This document shows positions 1-10,300 of a stretch of DNA of 40,701 nucleotides, one piece after another. Every line of letters begins with the position of its first letter. Within the stretch, counting starts at the first letter, position 1. The DNA is taken from assembly GCA_009391535.1 (NCBI GenBank), contig VFHP01000018.1, forward strand, positions 1 to 40,701, written 5' to 3'. Both the position numbers and the translations under genes were made by a program. The notes below the pieces were generated by a model, which ran no database searches, was not told where the DNA came from, and saw only the letters and a list, made by a program, of their open reading frames with translations. Source of the stretch: SAR202 cluster bacterium. GTDB taxonomy: Bacteria; Chloroflexota; Dehalococcoidia; Lucifugimonadales; UBA2985.

Positions 1-1358
<1,358 letters not shown>

Positions 1359-1431
1359 AAGAACCTTCCTTCCACTATCTAATTGTTAAGGTGTGTCCAC
1401 ACGTCATCTTCCGTCCATATCCAATCTAGTG

Positions 1432-1459
1432 ATTATAATGGCACAAATTATTATGTCAA
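1432..1459 (-). promoter_or_regulatory. Near-consensus sigma70 promoter of the 16S gene
   Basis: On the minus strand a perfect TTGACA (complement of 1454-1459) is followed after 16 nt by a perfect TATAAT (complement of 1432-1437). Transcription would start near 1425, giving a leader of about 65 nt before the 16S gene. Within that leader the minus-strand sequence CACACCTTAACAA (complement of 1383-1395) resembles a boxA antitermination element, though weakly. A promoter this strong fits an rRNA gene and also makes the short ORF spanning 1383-1574 unlikely to be real. Confidence 0.8.
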
Positions 1460-1561
1460 TGCCTCTGGGTTTGATATTGTGTTTGATGTTTGGGAAATGT
1501 TATCCTGTTTCAGTTTTGATAGATATGATGATTTGCGATATTTGAACCGGAGGATCTGGAA

Positions 1562-1972
1562 ATGCATTTACTAGTAGATGGGTTTGGAGGAGATTCGGAA
1601 AAATTAAGAAGTCAGGAATTTGTTTACAAATTCCTTGAAAAGTTTCCTTCTTCCATTGATATGAACAAAATTAGTGGACCACATGTCACTACATACAATG
1701 GACCCGTTGAGCAGGATTGGGGAGTTTCTGGGTTTGTTATGATAGCGGAGAGCCACATTAGCATACACACGTTTCCAGAGAGATCGTACACCAACATAGA
1801 TATATTTTCTTGTAAAGATTTTGATGAAGAAAAGGCTTTAACATTAATAATGGAAGCTTTTGATTTTCAACAGACGAAACAATGGAGTGTGGGTAGGGGA
1901 TTAGCTTACACGGAGCCAGAATCTGATGATAGAACTAGAACCAACGGGATTAGGTCTATCATCAGAATCTAG
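1562..1972 (+). CDS. speD: S-adenosylmethionine decarboxylase proenzyme (SpeD, class 1B-like)
   Basis: It decarboxylates S-adenosylmethionine to supply the aminopropyl donor for spermidine synthesis in the cytoplasm. The protein has 136 residues, normal for the small prokaryotic form. The self-processing site is visible as AESHISIHTFPE: cleavage would fall between Glu63 and Ser64, turning Ser64 into the pyruvoyl cofactor. His69 and Cys84 match the spacing of the catalytic His and Cys known in the Thermotoga enzyme. The ATG has a good ribosome site, CGGAGG at 1548-1553, 8 nt upstream. The agmatinase-family gene starts 12 nt after its stop, so the two are very likely one transcript. No spermidine synthase gene (speE) is in the window. 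Confidence 0.93.
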   Translation: MHLLVDGFGGDSEKLRSQEFVYKFLEKFPSSIDMNKISGPHVTTYNGPVEQDWGVSGFVMIAESHISIHTFPERSYTNIDIFSCKDFDEEKALTLIMEAFDFQQTKQWSVGRGLAYTEPESDDRTRTNGIRSIIRI

Positions 1973-1984
1973 AATTGAACTGAT

Positions 1985-2902
1985 ATGAAAGAAAAATTGC
2001 CAATACCTGATGACTACGCATTCCACTGGAGTTTCTTAGCGCTAAACAACGACGACTTGAAATTTGAAGCCTCTAGTATAGTCGTGTTGCCTGTTCCCTA
2101 TGATTCCACGACTTCATATCGGAGTGGTGCTAAAGAAGGACCGAGGGCAATAATTGAAGCATCACGATATTTAGAAGATTACGATTTGGAACTGAATTGT
2201 GAAATTTCCGATGTGGGCATTTATACTCTACCGGAATTGGATCCAAACGTGGATGGCCCGTATAAAATGACAGAGCGTGTGAAAAATGTTTCCAAAGCAA
2301 CATTTGAATCTGGGAAGATACTTGCAATGCTTGGAGGAGAACACTCCATATCTTTAGGTGCTATATCGGCGGCTGCTGAGGTGTATCCGAACTTGTCAGT
2401 TTTATATCTCGATGCTCATGGTGATCTCAGGGACATCTATATGGGCAGTCGTTATAGTCACGCTTGTACAGCGAGACGAGTTCTAGATATTGTACCTGTG
2501 GTAGAAGTCGGCGTTCGTAGCATTAGTAAAGAAGAGATAAAATTTTATGAGTCTTCAAAATCCAACAATCTAGACATATATTTTTATGAGAGAACCGCTT
2601 CTACGAGACATTGGAATGTGACTGATGTGTTAGATAAACTATCCGAAAACGTTTATATTTCCTTAGATTTAGATGTACTGGATCCTAGCATAATGTCGGC
2701 TGTTGGAACTCCCGAGCCAGGTGGTATTGGTTGGGATGAAATTACAGAGTTAATGACTACAGTATGTAGAGGACGCAACGTAGTTGGCTTCGACATTGTG
2801 GAGTTGTGTCCACCAGCGGGACCTAGTTCTTGCGCGTTCATAGCAGCGAAGCTAGCTTATAAGATCATGGGTTATATAACTTCGATTAACCACAAGCGTT
2901 AG
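1985..2902 (+). CDS. speB: Agmatinase / ureohydrolase family protein
   Basis: This ureohydrolase most likely converts agmatine to putrescine and urea. The 305 residues carry the family's binuclear manganese-binding signatures in order: GGEHS, then DAHGDLRD, then SLDLDVLDPS followed by GTPEPGG. The first is usually GGDHS in agmatinases, so the Glu is a mild variation. It follows speD by 12 nt, which supports a polyamine role. In some thermophiles a SpeB homologue instead hydrolyses N1-aminopropylagmatine after SpeD and SpeE have acted. Sequence alone cannot separate these substrates, so the family is certain and the exact substrate is not. Confidence 0.88.
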   Translation: MKEKLPIPDDYAFHWSFLALNNDDLKFEASSIVVLPVPYDSTTSYRSGAKEGPRAIIEASRYLEDYDLELNCEISDVGIYTLPELDPNVDGPYKMTERVKNVSKATFESGKILAMLGGEHSISLGAISAAAEVYPNLSVLYLDAHGDLRDIYMGSRYSHACTARRVLDIVPVVEVGVRSISKEEIKFYESSKSNNLDIYFYERTASTRHWNVTDVLDKLSENVYISLDLDVLDPSIMSAVGTPEPGGIGWDEITELMTTVCRGRNVVGFDIVELCPPAGPSSCAFIAAKLAYKIMGYITSINHKR

Positions 2903-2924
2903 TGTTCGAATAATATGTCTGGTA

Positions 2925-2953
2925 TTGTTGTTGGGTTTAAACTACTTTAAAAT
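2925..2953 (+). promoter_or_regulatory. Probable promoter of the cysteine desulfurase gene
   Basis: TTGTTG at 2925-2930 and TAAAAT at 2948-2953 are separated by 17 nt. Transcription would begin near 2960, placing the 16-bp tandem repeat at 2975-3006 inside the untranslated leader. This is by-eye matching to the sigma70 consensus with two imperfect hexamers. Confidence 0.45.
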
Positions 2954-2974
2954 GCTGTTGCCACATTTATTTAG

Positions 2975-3006
2975 GACATATGAATATTCCGACATATGAA
3001 TATTCC
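2975..3006 (+). repeat. Perfect 16-bp tandem direct repeat (2 copies) in a gene leader
   Basis: GACATATGAATATTCC occurs twice with no mismatch and no spacer, at 2975-2990 and 2991-3006. Each copy contains two short palindromes, CATATG and GAATATTC. The pair lies between the probable promoter and the ribosome site of the cysteine desulfurase gene, so it could be a two-site operator or a recent slippage duplication. The second copy supplies an in-frame upstream ATG at 2996 that lacks a ribosome site. Confidence 0.8.
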
Positions 3007-3028
3007 TAGGGGGGAGTGTAAAAACAAA

Positions 3029-4207
3029 ATGATATATATGGATCATGCAGCTACTACTCCAGTTCGCCCACAGGTTTTGGAGGCAATGTTGCCGTATTTT
3101 GCAGAAAAGTACGGCAACAGTTCTAGTTTATATACTCTAGCCCAAGAGTCCAGGAAGGCTTTAGACGAATCAAGAGAAATAGTTTCAAGAATACTTGGAT
3201 GTAGATCCAGCGAAATCATATTCACTAGTGGTGGCAGTGAATCAGATAATGCAGCATTGAAGGGATCCGCATTGGCATCAAGAGGGAGCGGTAATCACAT
3301 AATTACTACATCAATAGAACATCATGCTGTACTACACACATGCCAGTTTCTAGAGGATTTCGGTTTTGAGGTGACCTATTTACCGGTCGACAAGGAGGGC
3401 TTGGTTGATCCTTCTAAAGTCATTGCAGCAATGACAGATCAGACTATTTTGGTAAGTATTATGTTGGCCAATAATGAAGTGGGTACTATACAACCCGTGA
3501 GTGATCTGGCCTCTCAGGTTAAGGAAGAAGCTAGAAAAAGAGGTAGGACCGTGGTGTTTCATACAGACGCGGTGCAAGCTCCTGGGTACATTGACATTGA
3601 CGTAAAATCCTTGGGAGTAGATATGTTGAGTTTGTCCAGTCACAAATTTTATGGACCGAAAGGAACTGGCATATTGTATGTCAAAAGGAATACACCTTTT
3701 ATTTCTCAACAAATGGGTGGGGCTCAAGAGAGACAAAGGCGTGCCGGCACAGAAAACCTGCCTGGTATTGTAGGTACAGCTTTGGCCCTGCAATTAGCTG
3801 ATGAAGAACGCGATGAAAACGTCAAACGCTGCACATTCTTAAGAAACAAGATTATCAATGGTATTCAGAACACTATCCCTGGGGCAAAATTGAATGGGCA
3901 CCCTACTTTAAGACTTGCGAATAATATTAACTTTTCCTTTGCAGGTGTTGAAGGAGAACCGATTTTATTAGGTTTAGATTTCGCGGGCGTAGCCGTATCT
4001 AGTGGCAGTGCATGCAGTTCTGGGTCATTAGATCCGTCCCACGTATTGTTAGCAATCGGCTTATCCGCAGATTTGGCTCATGGAAGTCTGCGGATTACTC
4101 TTGGCAAGGATAACACTGAAGAAGAAGCGGATCATATACTTAAGATCCTGCCAGAATTAGTTGATAGACTTAGATCCATGAATTCTTTATCCAAGACTTT
4201 ATCCTGA
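3029..4207 (+). CDS. iscS: Cysteine desulfurase, IscS/NifS group I
   Basis: This PLP enzyme takes sulfur from cysteine for iron-sulfur clusters and tRNA thiolation. The PLP lysine lies in [10 protein letters not shown] and the persulfide cysteine in [10 protein letters not shown]. Counted from the ATG at 3029 these are Lys206 and Cys328, the same numbers as in E. coli IscS, which supports this start. The long cysteine loop marks group I. A GGGGAG ribosome site lies at 3011-3016, 12 nt upstream. An in-frame ATG at 2996 would add 11 residues but has no ribosome site and lies in the tandem repeat. No iscU, sufU or mnmA gene is adjacent. It is one of several proteins here needing or serving Fe-S clusters (compare GltB and GltD). 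Confidence 0.93.
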   Translation: MIYMDHAATTPVRPQVLEAMLPYFAEKYGNSSSLYTLAQESRKALDESREIVSRILGCRSSEIIFTSGGSESDNAALKGSALASRGSGNHIITTSIEHHAVLHTCQFLEDFGFEVTYLPVDKEGLVDPSKVIAAMTDQTILVSIMLANNEVGTIQPVSDLASQVKEEARKRGRTVVFHTDAVQAPGYIDIDVKSLGVDMLSLSSHKFYGPKGTGILYVKRNTPFISQQMGGAQERQRRAGTENLPGIVGTALALQLADEERDENVKRCTFLRNKIINGIQNTIPGAKLNGHPTLRLANNINFSFAGVEGEPILLGLDFAGVAVSSGSACSSGSLDPSHVLLAIGLSADLAHGSLRITLGKDNTEEEADHILKILPELVDRLRSMNSLSKTLS

Positions 4208-4221
4208 AGGACGATATGTAA

Positions 4222-4743
4222 ATGAAACTTTTAGTTTATTCGATAACACTACTTTTGGTTCTTAATACACTAATCTTGAGTGGTTGTATAAGAACACCTG
4301 ATAAGGAATATGGCGGTAGAGGTGAAATACTTGCCGTTGGGGCTCACAAACCTAAACTTATGGATCAAGTTTTGTACAGTGTAAAAGGGCAAAACTTTAT
4401 TATCAGACCTAGTAAAGATGATTTTCAGATTGCAGTAGTCAAAGTAAGGGTAGTAAACATCAAATCTACACAGGTGACATTGAATGTTGACAGAGACACA
4501 GTCACCATTGTATCCAAAGATGGACAGACTTTCAGCCCATTTTATCCAGAAGATATGGCTTCTAATACTTCAGATATGCATCCGGAAGGAAATCCATATG
4601 GTCTTCACGTGTGGGGCTCATTCAAGTTGAATAAAGGTTATGAGATTGCTGGAACCGTCTTTTTCGAAGTTCCGAAAGGTTTAGAATTTTCAGATACAAT
4701 TTGGGATAATGTTGAATACGTAAGGGTCCCATATCCGAAATAA
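4222..4743 (+). CDS. Putative lipoprotein, DUF4352-like
   Basis: A 173-residue predicted lipoprotein. The N-terminus has a Lys followed by a hydrophobic stretch and the lipobox LILSGC, so Cys22 would be lipidated and the rest exposed outside the membrane. The body looks like a single beta-rich domain: a segment reading roughly as FQIAVVKVRVVNIKS, a middle polar part, and a closing GTVFFEVPKG motif. That pattern resembles the DUF4352 fold of exported bacterial proteins, but I cannot confirm it by eye. It starts 14 nt after the cysteine desulfurase stop with an AAGGA ribosome site, so it is probably cotranscribed, and ends 11 nt before the convergent pyrD. Function unknown. Confidence 0.75.
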   Translation: MKLLVYSITLLLVLNTLILSGCIRTPDKEYGGRGEILAVGAHKPKLMDQVLYSVKGQNFIIRPSKDDFQIAVVKVRVVNIKSTQVTLNVDRDTVTIVSKDGQTFSPFYPEDMASNTSDMHPEGNPYGLHVWGSFKLNKGYEIAGTVFFEVPKGLEFSDTIWDNVEYVRVPYPK

Positions 4744-4754
4744 TGGTGATTGTT

Positions 4755-5780
4755 TTATGTGTTTGGTCGTTTTGTTGACTCTGCAAGTTTCTTGTTTATA
4801 TTTCGTACGACGCTGGGTCCTTCATATATAAATCCAGTATAAATCTGCACTGTATTTGCTCCAGCTGCTAGTGCGTCTAAGGCATCCTCGCCGGTGAAAA
4901 TGCCACCGCATGCGTTTATTATGAATTTTTCACCCGAGTGTTCCCTGATGTCCTTGACTATCCTCAATGTGTGTTGAAAAAGCGGTTTTCCACTCAAACC
5001 GCCTCTGCCTACCGCGAGCCTTGGATCTTCTCGAGGCCATGTATTTGAGGCAGTCACACCGTCAACTGAGTATTTCACACACAGATCAACCATTGTCATA
5101 ACTGCACGGCGTTCATTTTCATCGAAATACATGGGTATCTTCAAGAATACTGGTTTGGTTTTAACTTCTTGGAGTGTTGAGAGAAGGTTTTCTAAGTTGT
5201 TAGCTTCTTGAAATATCCTGATTCCAGAGGTGTTAGGGGAACTTATATTTAATTCTATTCCCGATGTGATTGGTTGAAGTCGCTTAAAGCACTCCAAGAA
5301 ATCCTCGATCGAAAGACCAGATATACTGGCGAATATTGGAATGTTAATGTCAGTTATGTTTCTTAAATTATTTTCGACTTCATTTAATCCCATAGATGGA
5401 AATCCCAGCGAGTTTATCATTGATAATGTTTCAGGATTTCTGGCTATACGTGGTTTTGGGTTTCCAGGTTGTGGTTTCAGTAGTACTGTGCCTCCAATAA
5501 TGTATCCAAATCCTATGTTGGAAAGAGGCTTAATATAAACACAATCCTTGTCATATCCAGCTGCCAGCCCTACGGGATTGTCAATACATACATTTCCTAT
5601 GTAAGTGTTTAGAGCCTTGTCTTTGAAGGACAAGAAAAATTTAAACATTTCCCATAAAAGTCCAATCTTAAACAGAACCTTTGCCAAATTGTGGGCCCGT
5701 TCAGCAGGGATCTGAAATAATATGGGCTTGATGAAAGTTTTATAAATCCTCACTACAATTGACCCTGTGTATCCATCCAA
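4755..5780 (-). CDS. pyrD: Dihydroorotate dehydrogenase (quinone), class 2
   Basis: It oxidises dihydroorotate to orotate in pyrimidine synthesis and passes electrons to membrane quinones. The class 2 form is indicated by the N-terminal amphipathic segment before residue 50 (including PILFQIPAERAHNLAK) and by NISSPNTSGIR at 178-188, where a serine replaces the class 1 cysteine as base. Other FMN-site motifs are GLAAGYDKD (71-79), INSLGFPSMG, TASNTW, GGLSG and ACGGI. The 341-residue length is normal. The assigned start is a TTG with no evident ribosome site, and a GTG eight codons inside is a possible alternative. It is convergent with the lipoprotein gene and divergent from glnA. Confidence 0.93.
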   Translation of the reverse strand: MDGYTGSIVVRIYKTFIKPILFQIPAERAHNLAKVLFKIGLLWEMFKFFLSFKDKALNTYIGNVCIDNPVGLAAGYDKDCVYIKPLSNIGFGYIIGGTVLLKPQPGNPKPRIARNPETLSMINSLGFPSMGLNEVENNLRNITDINIPIFASISGLSIEDFLECFKRLQPITSGIELNISSPNTSGIRIFQEANNLENLLSTLQEVKTKPVFLKIPMYFDENERRAVMTMVDLCVKYSVDGVTASNTWPREDPRLAVGRGGLSGKPLFQHTLRIVKDIREHSGEKFIINACGGIFTGEDALDALAAGANTVQIYTGFIYEGPSVVRNINKKLAESTKRPNT

Positions 5781-5942
5781 TATTCGATGTATACAAGAAT
5801 ATACTACTGATATTTCATTAACAACCTTATTGCAGAATATTTGAAAGTTCTAGTTCAGGTATAGTTGACAGGGAATACAGGCACCTATCTATTTACAAAT
5901 TCATGCTTGGAAAGTACAATAATTCCACAGAATATTGCTAGA

Positions 5943-5971
5943 TTGACACAAACTTCACAAACCCCTATAGT
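5943..5971 (+). promoter_or_regulatory. Sigma70-type promoter of glnA
   Basis: A perfect TTGACA at 5943-5948 and TATAGT at 5966-5971 are separated by the ideal 17 nt. Transcription would start near 5978, giving a leader of about 35 nt before the preferred glnA ATG at 6013. No sigma54-type GG/GC element is apparent. The rest of the 230-bp pyrD/glnA gap shows no other feature I can support. Confidence 0.7.
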
Positions 5972-6012
5972 TATTTCCCTTCTCTGTTTTTTTGATTGAG
6001 TGGTTTATATAT

Positions 6013-7347
6013 ATGGTATCTGACAGGCAAGAAGCTAAAGAATATGTTCTAACTACAGTTAGAGAAAACGACGTAAAGTTTATCAGGCTGTGGTTTACAG
6101 ACATACTGGGAGCCCTTAAAGGTTTCGTAATAACAGCCCAAGAGTTGGAAGAAGCCTTAGATCAGGGTGTGGGTTTTGACGGGTCTGCCATAGACGGATT
6201 TGCTAGGATCGATGAAAACGACATGGTAGCCATGCCGGACCCTTCTACTTTTAGCATTTTACCTTGGAGACCGAGGCAAAATGGTGTTGCCCGCATGATG
6301 TGTGATGTTTTAACTCCGACATGGGAACCTTTTCAAGGGGATTCCAGATTTGTTTTGAAACGGAATTTGGCTAAAGCAGCAAAAATGGGGTACACATATT
6401 ACGTAGGACCTGAGTTAGAATTCTTCTATTTTAAGAATTCTGAGGGAACAGAAGAATTGGATCACGGTGGATATTTTGATCAAACGCCTTTAGATTTAGC
6501 CACAGAACTGAGAAGGGAAACCATTCTCACCCTTGAAGAAATGGGAATAGCTGTGGAATTTAGCCATCATGAAGTTGCGAGTAGTCAGCACGAAATAGAT
6601 CTCAGATATTCCGATGCTCTCACCATGGCAGATAACGTCATGACTCATAGATTGGTGATAAAAGAAGTTGCTATGCGACATGGATTGTATGCAACTTTTA
6701 TGCCGAAACCAATAGCAGGTTCTAATGGTAGCGGGATGCATGTGCATCAGTCTCTATTTAGAGGGAATACCAATGCTTTTTTCTCAGATAACGAAGATCA
6801 TTTGTCTGCTGAGGCAAAACACTTTATGGCTGGATTAATGTATCACGCTCCAGCCATCACTTCCGTGACAAATCAGTGGGTTAATTCTTACAAGCGGTTA
6901 ATTGCTGGCTATGAGGCTCCAATTTATGTTTCTTGGGCAAAAGTAAATAGATCAGATTTGATTCGCATACCATCATATAAAGAAGGTAGGCAAGAATCTG
7001 TCAGAATAGAGTACAGAGCACCAGATCCTGCATGTAATCCCTACCTGGCGTTCGCTGTTATGTTAGCAGCTGGTTTGAATGGCATAGAAAAAAAGCTTCC
7101 TATACCAGAACCAATAAATCAGGATGTCAATAAAATGACTGATGAAGAGCGGAAAGAGAGAGGCATAGGAGTTTTGCCAGGTACTTTGTCGGAGGCTATT
7201 TCATTGACTGAGGCAAGCGATTTAGTTCGGGAAGCCTTGGGAGATCATGTGTTTGAAAGTTTCATACAAAACAAAAAAATTGAATGGAATCAGTATAAGG
7301 CACAAGTTACCAATTATGAATTGAAGAGATACTTGCCGATCTTATAA
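6013..7347 (+). CDS. glnA: Glutamine synthetase type I
   Basis: It makes glutamine from glutamate, ammonia and ATP. The beta-grasp N-terminus (VKFIRLWFTDILGALKG) is followed by GFDGSAIDGF, the metal-binding GPELEFF, the ATP/glutamate segment GSNGSGMHVH, and RIPSYKEGRQ with RIEYRAPDPACNPYLAF. With 444 residues it is the size of the alpha subgroup. The adenylylation loop, normally containing NLY, here reads INQDVNKMTDEE without a tyrosine, so control by adenylylation is not expected. The ATG at 6013 is preferred over a TTG at 5992 because homologues begin here, although the ribosome site (GAGTGG) is weak. gltB starts 35 nt after its stop, making a GS-GOGAT unit. Confidence 0.95.
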   Translation: MVSDRQEAKEYVLTTVRENDVKFIRLWFTDILGALKGFVITAQELEEALDQGVGFDGSAIDGFARIDENDMVAMPDPSTFSILPWRPRQNGVARMMCDVLTPTWEPFQGDSRFVLKRNLAKAAKMGYTYYVGPELEFFYFKNSEGTEELDHGGYFDQTPLDLATELRRETILTLEEMGIAVEFSHHEVASSQHEIDLRYSDALTMADNVMTHRLVIKEVAMRHGLYATFMPKPIAGSNGSGMHVHQSLFRGNTNAFFSDNEDHLSAEAKHFMAGLMYHAPAITSVTNQWVNSYKRLIAGYEAPIYVSWAKVNRSDLIRIPSYKEGRQESVRIEYRAPDPACNPYLAFAVMLAAGLNGIEKKLPIPEPINQDVNKMTDEERKERGIGVLPGTLSEAISLTEASDLVREALGDHVFESFIQNKKIEWNQYKAQVTNYELKRYLPIL

Positions 7348-7382
7348 CTGTAATTTGTGAAGCGTTTACAGGGAGACAATCA

Positions 7383-10300
7383 TTGAAAAAAAATACTAAG
7401 AAGTTTGGCTTGTATGATCCGATATTTGAAAGGGATGCATGTGGTGTCGGGTTGGTTGCCAATGTAACTGGATTAAAGACTCATGATATTTTGGATAATG
7501 GGATAGAAGTTCTTGTAAATCTTGCTCACAGAGGAGCAACTGGTAGTGATCCTTTGACTGGAGATGGAGCAGGTATACTTATACAAATTCCAGATAAGTT
7601 TTTTCAGAATCAAAGCTCTCTCCTAGGAATAAAACTTCCAAAATCTGGGGATTATGGTGTTGGTATGACATTCTTGCCTCCAGAAGAAGAGAGTCAAAAA
7701 GAATGTCAGGCACTGATAGAAAAAGTTGTAGCTCAAGAAGGTCAAATATTCTTGGGTTGGAGAGATGTTCCAACTGATAACACTGATATTGGTTATGCTG
7801 CAACGGATTCTCAACCTTCCATAAAGCAATTTTTTGTAGGAAAAGGCATTGAAATTAAAGATTCATTTCATTTCGAGTTTAAACTGTATGTGATAAGAAA
7901 AGTACTAGAAAATATTATATCGGCACGTGATGCTGATATTCAGGAGCATTTTTACATACCTAGTTTGTCATCGAACAAGCTTGTATATAAGGGATTGTTA
8001 ATTGGCACCCAGTTAAAGGGTTTTTTTCCGGATCTATCAGATCCAGACGTTGAAACTGCTTTTGCAATGGTGCATGCAAGATTCAGCACAAATACAATGG
8101 GATCGTGGAGATTGGCACACCCGTACAGGTTAGTTTGTCATAACGGAGAAATTAACACCTTACGTGGTAATGTGAATTGGATGACCGCACGGGAATCTAT
8201 GATGTCGTCAGAGTCATTTCAGGAAGATTTACAGAAATTGTTTCCTATTATCACACCAGGCGCCAGTGATACCGCTTCTTTTGATAATACTCTTGAGTTG
8301 TTATTAGCAACAGGTCGCACCTTGCCACACGCCTTGATGATGATGATTCCTGAGGCCACTGGTGAGCATGTTGAAATGAGTAAAGATAAAAGAGATTTTT
8401 ATGAGTATCATTCCTGTTTAATGGAACCTTGGGATGGACCTGCTTTGATCGCTGCTACGGATGGAAACAGTATAGGAGTGGTGTTAGACAGGAATGGTTT
8501 GAGACCATTCAGGTATGTTGTTACAAAAGATGATGTTCTTGTAATGGCATCCGAGGTAGGAGTTCTAGATATTGACCCCAAGGATGTGAAAATAAAAGAT
8601 AGGATACAACCAGGGAGAATGTTTCTGTTGGATACAGAAGCAGGGCGAATCATAGAAGATGAGGAACTCAAACAAAATCTCTCAACACGTATGCCATATG
8701 GAGATTGGTTAGATCAGCAAAAAGTCACATTGGATGACTTGGAAGAACCCACAAATCTGCCTAAGATCACTAAGAGTGATCTTCAAGGATTAAAGAGGGC
8801 GTTTGGATATACTCTAGAGGATTTGCAAATGATAATGGAACCTATGGCTTTAAACGGTACTGAACCGGTAGGGTCCATGGGTAATGATACTCCTTTAGCA
8901 GTTCTATCGGATAAACCGCAGTTAATGTTTAATTATTTCAAACAACTTTTCGCTCAGGTTTCAAATCCACCACTGGATGCCATACGGGAGGAATTAGTGA
9001 CTTCTCTTGAAGCGTTTATTGGGTCCGAGCAAAATTTATTTGAAGAAACTTCATGGCATTGCAGGCAATTAAAGATTAAACAGCCAATATTGACTAATCA
9101 GGATATTCAGAAGATAAAAAATATATCAAATGAGGGTTTTAAGACTAGTACTTGTAGCACTTTGTTTGACACAAATCAAGGTAATGGTGCTTTGAAATCT
9201 GCGCTGGACAATTTATGCGTTGAAGTATCAAAGGCAGTGGATTCTGGTAGTAACATAATCATTTTGTCTGATAGGGGAGTGGATGCAACATTAGCGCCCA
9301 TGCCAATTTTATTGGCTACATCAGCAGTTCATCACAGTTTAATAAAAAATGGTAAGCGGACTAAAGTTGGTATTGTTATTGAATCTGGTGAACCAAGAGA
9401 AGTGATGCATTTTGCCTTGCTGATTGGTTATGGTGCTGGAGCTATAAACCCATATTTAGCATTGGAAATAATAAACGAACAATCTGCAAGTGGACTCATG
9501 CTGGAATCAATTGAGTCCAAGAAAGCAGAACAGAATTTTATTAAAGCTTGTGGCAAAGGAGTCCTTAAAATTATGTCCAAAATGGGCATATCTACAGTTC
9601 AGAGTTACCGGGGAGCTCAAATTTTTGAGGCCATAGGGTTAAATCAAGATTTAATTGATCAATACTTCTGTTGGACTCCATCTAGAGTTGGAGGTATAGA
9701 TCTAGACGTAATCGAAAAGGAATCAAGGCAAAGACATGAATCAGGTTACAGAAATGAATTTGTGGCCGGTAGTATGGACTTGGATCAAGGCGGCATATAC
9801 CAATGGCGTAGGGATGGGGAATATCACATGTATAATCCCGATACCATATCGCTGTTGCAGCAGTCTACTCGAACTAATGACTACTCAACATACAGGAGAT
9901 TTGCGGACCTCATAGATAAAGAGGATAGAGAGTCAGCTACATTGAGAGGACTGCTGGACTTCAAGAAGATCAAACCTATACCTATAGAAAATGTAGAGCC
10001 AGTGTCAGAAATAGTTAAACGATTTGCGACTGGAGCTATTTCTCTGGGTGCTATTAGTCGAGAAGCTCACGAAACATTGGCCTTGGCTGCTAACAGCATA
10101 GGTGCTAAGAGTAATACAGGGGAAGGTGGAGAGGATTATCGAAGATTTTCCTTAGATGATCAAGGACAATCTAGGAATAGCGCTATAAAACAGGTTGCTT
10201 CTGGTAGATTTGGTGTTACCACCAACTATCTAGTTAATGCCTCAGATCTACAAATAAAGATGGCTCAGGGATCTAAGCCTGGTGAAGGCGGTCAATTACC

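Noticed and set aside
1383..1574. 63-codon ORF upstream of speD
   Set aside because: It has no ribosome site, covers the rRNA promoter on the other strand and overlaps the speD start.
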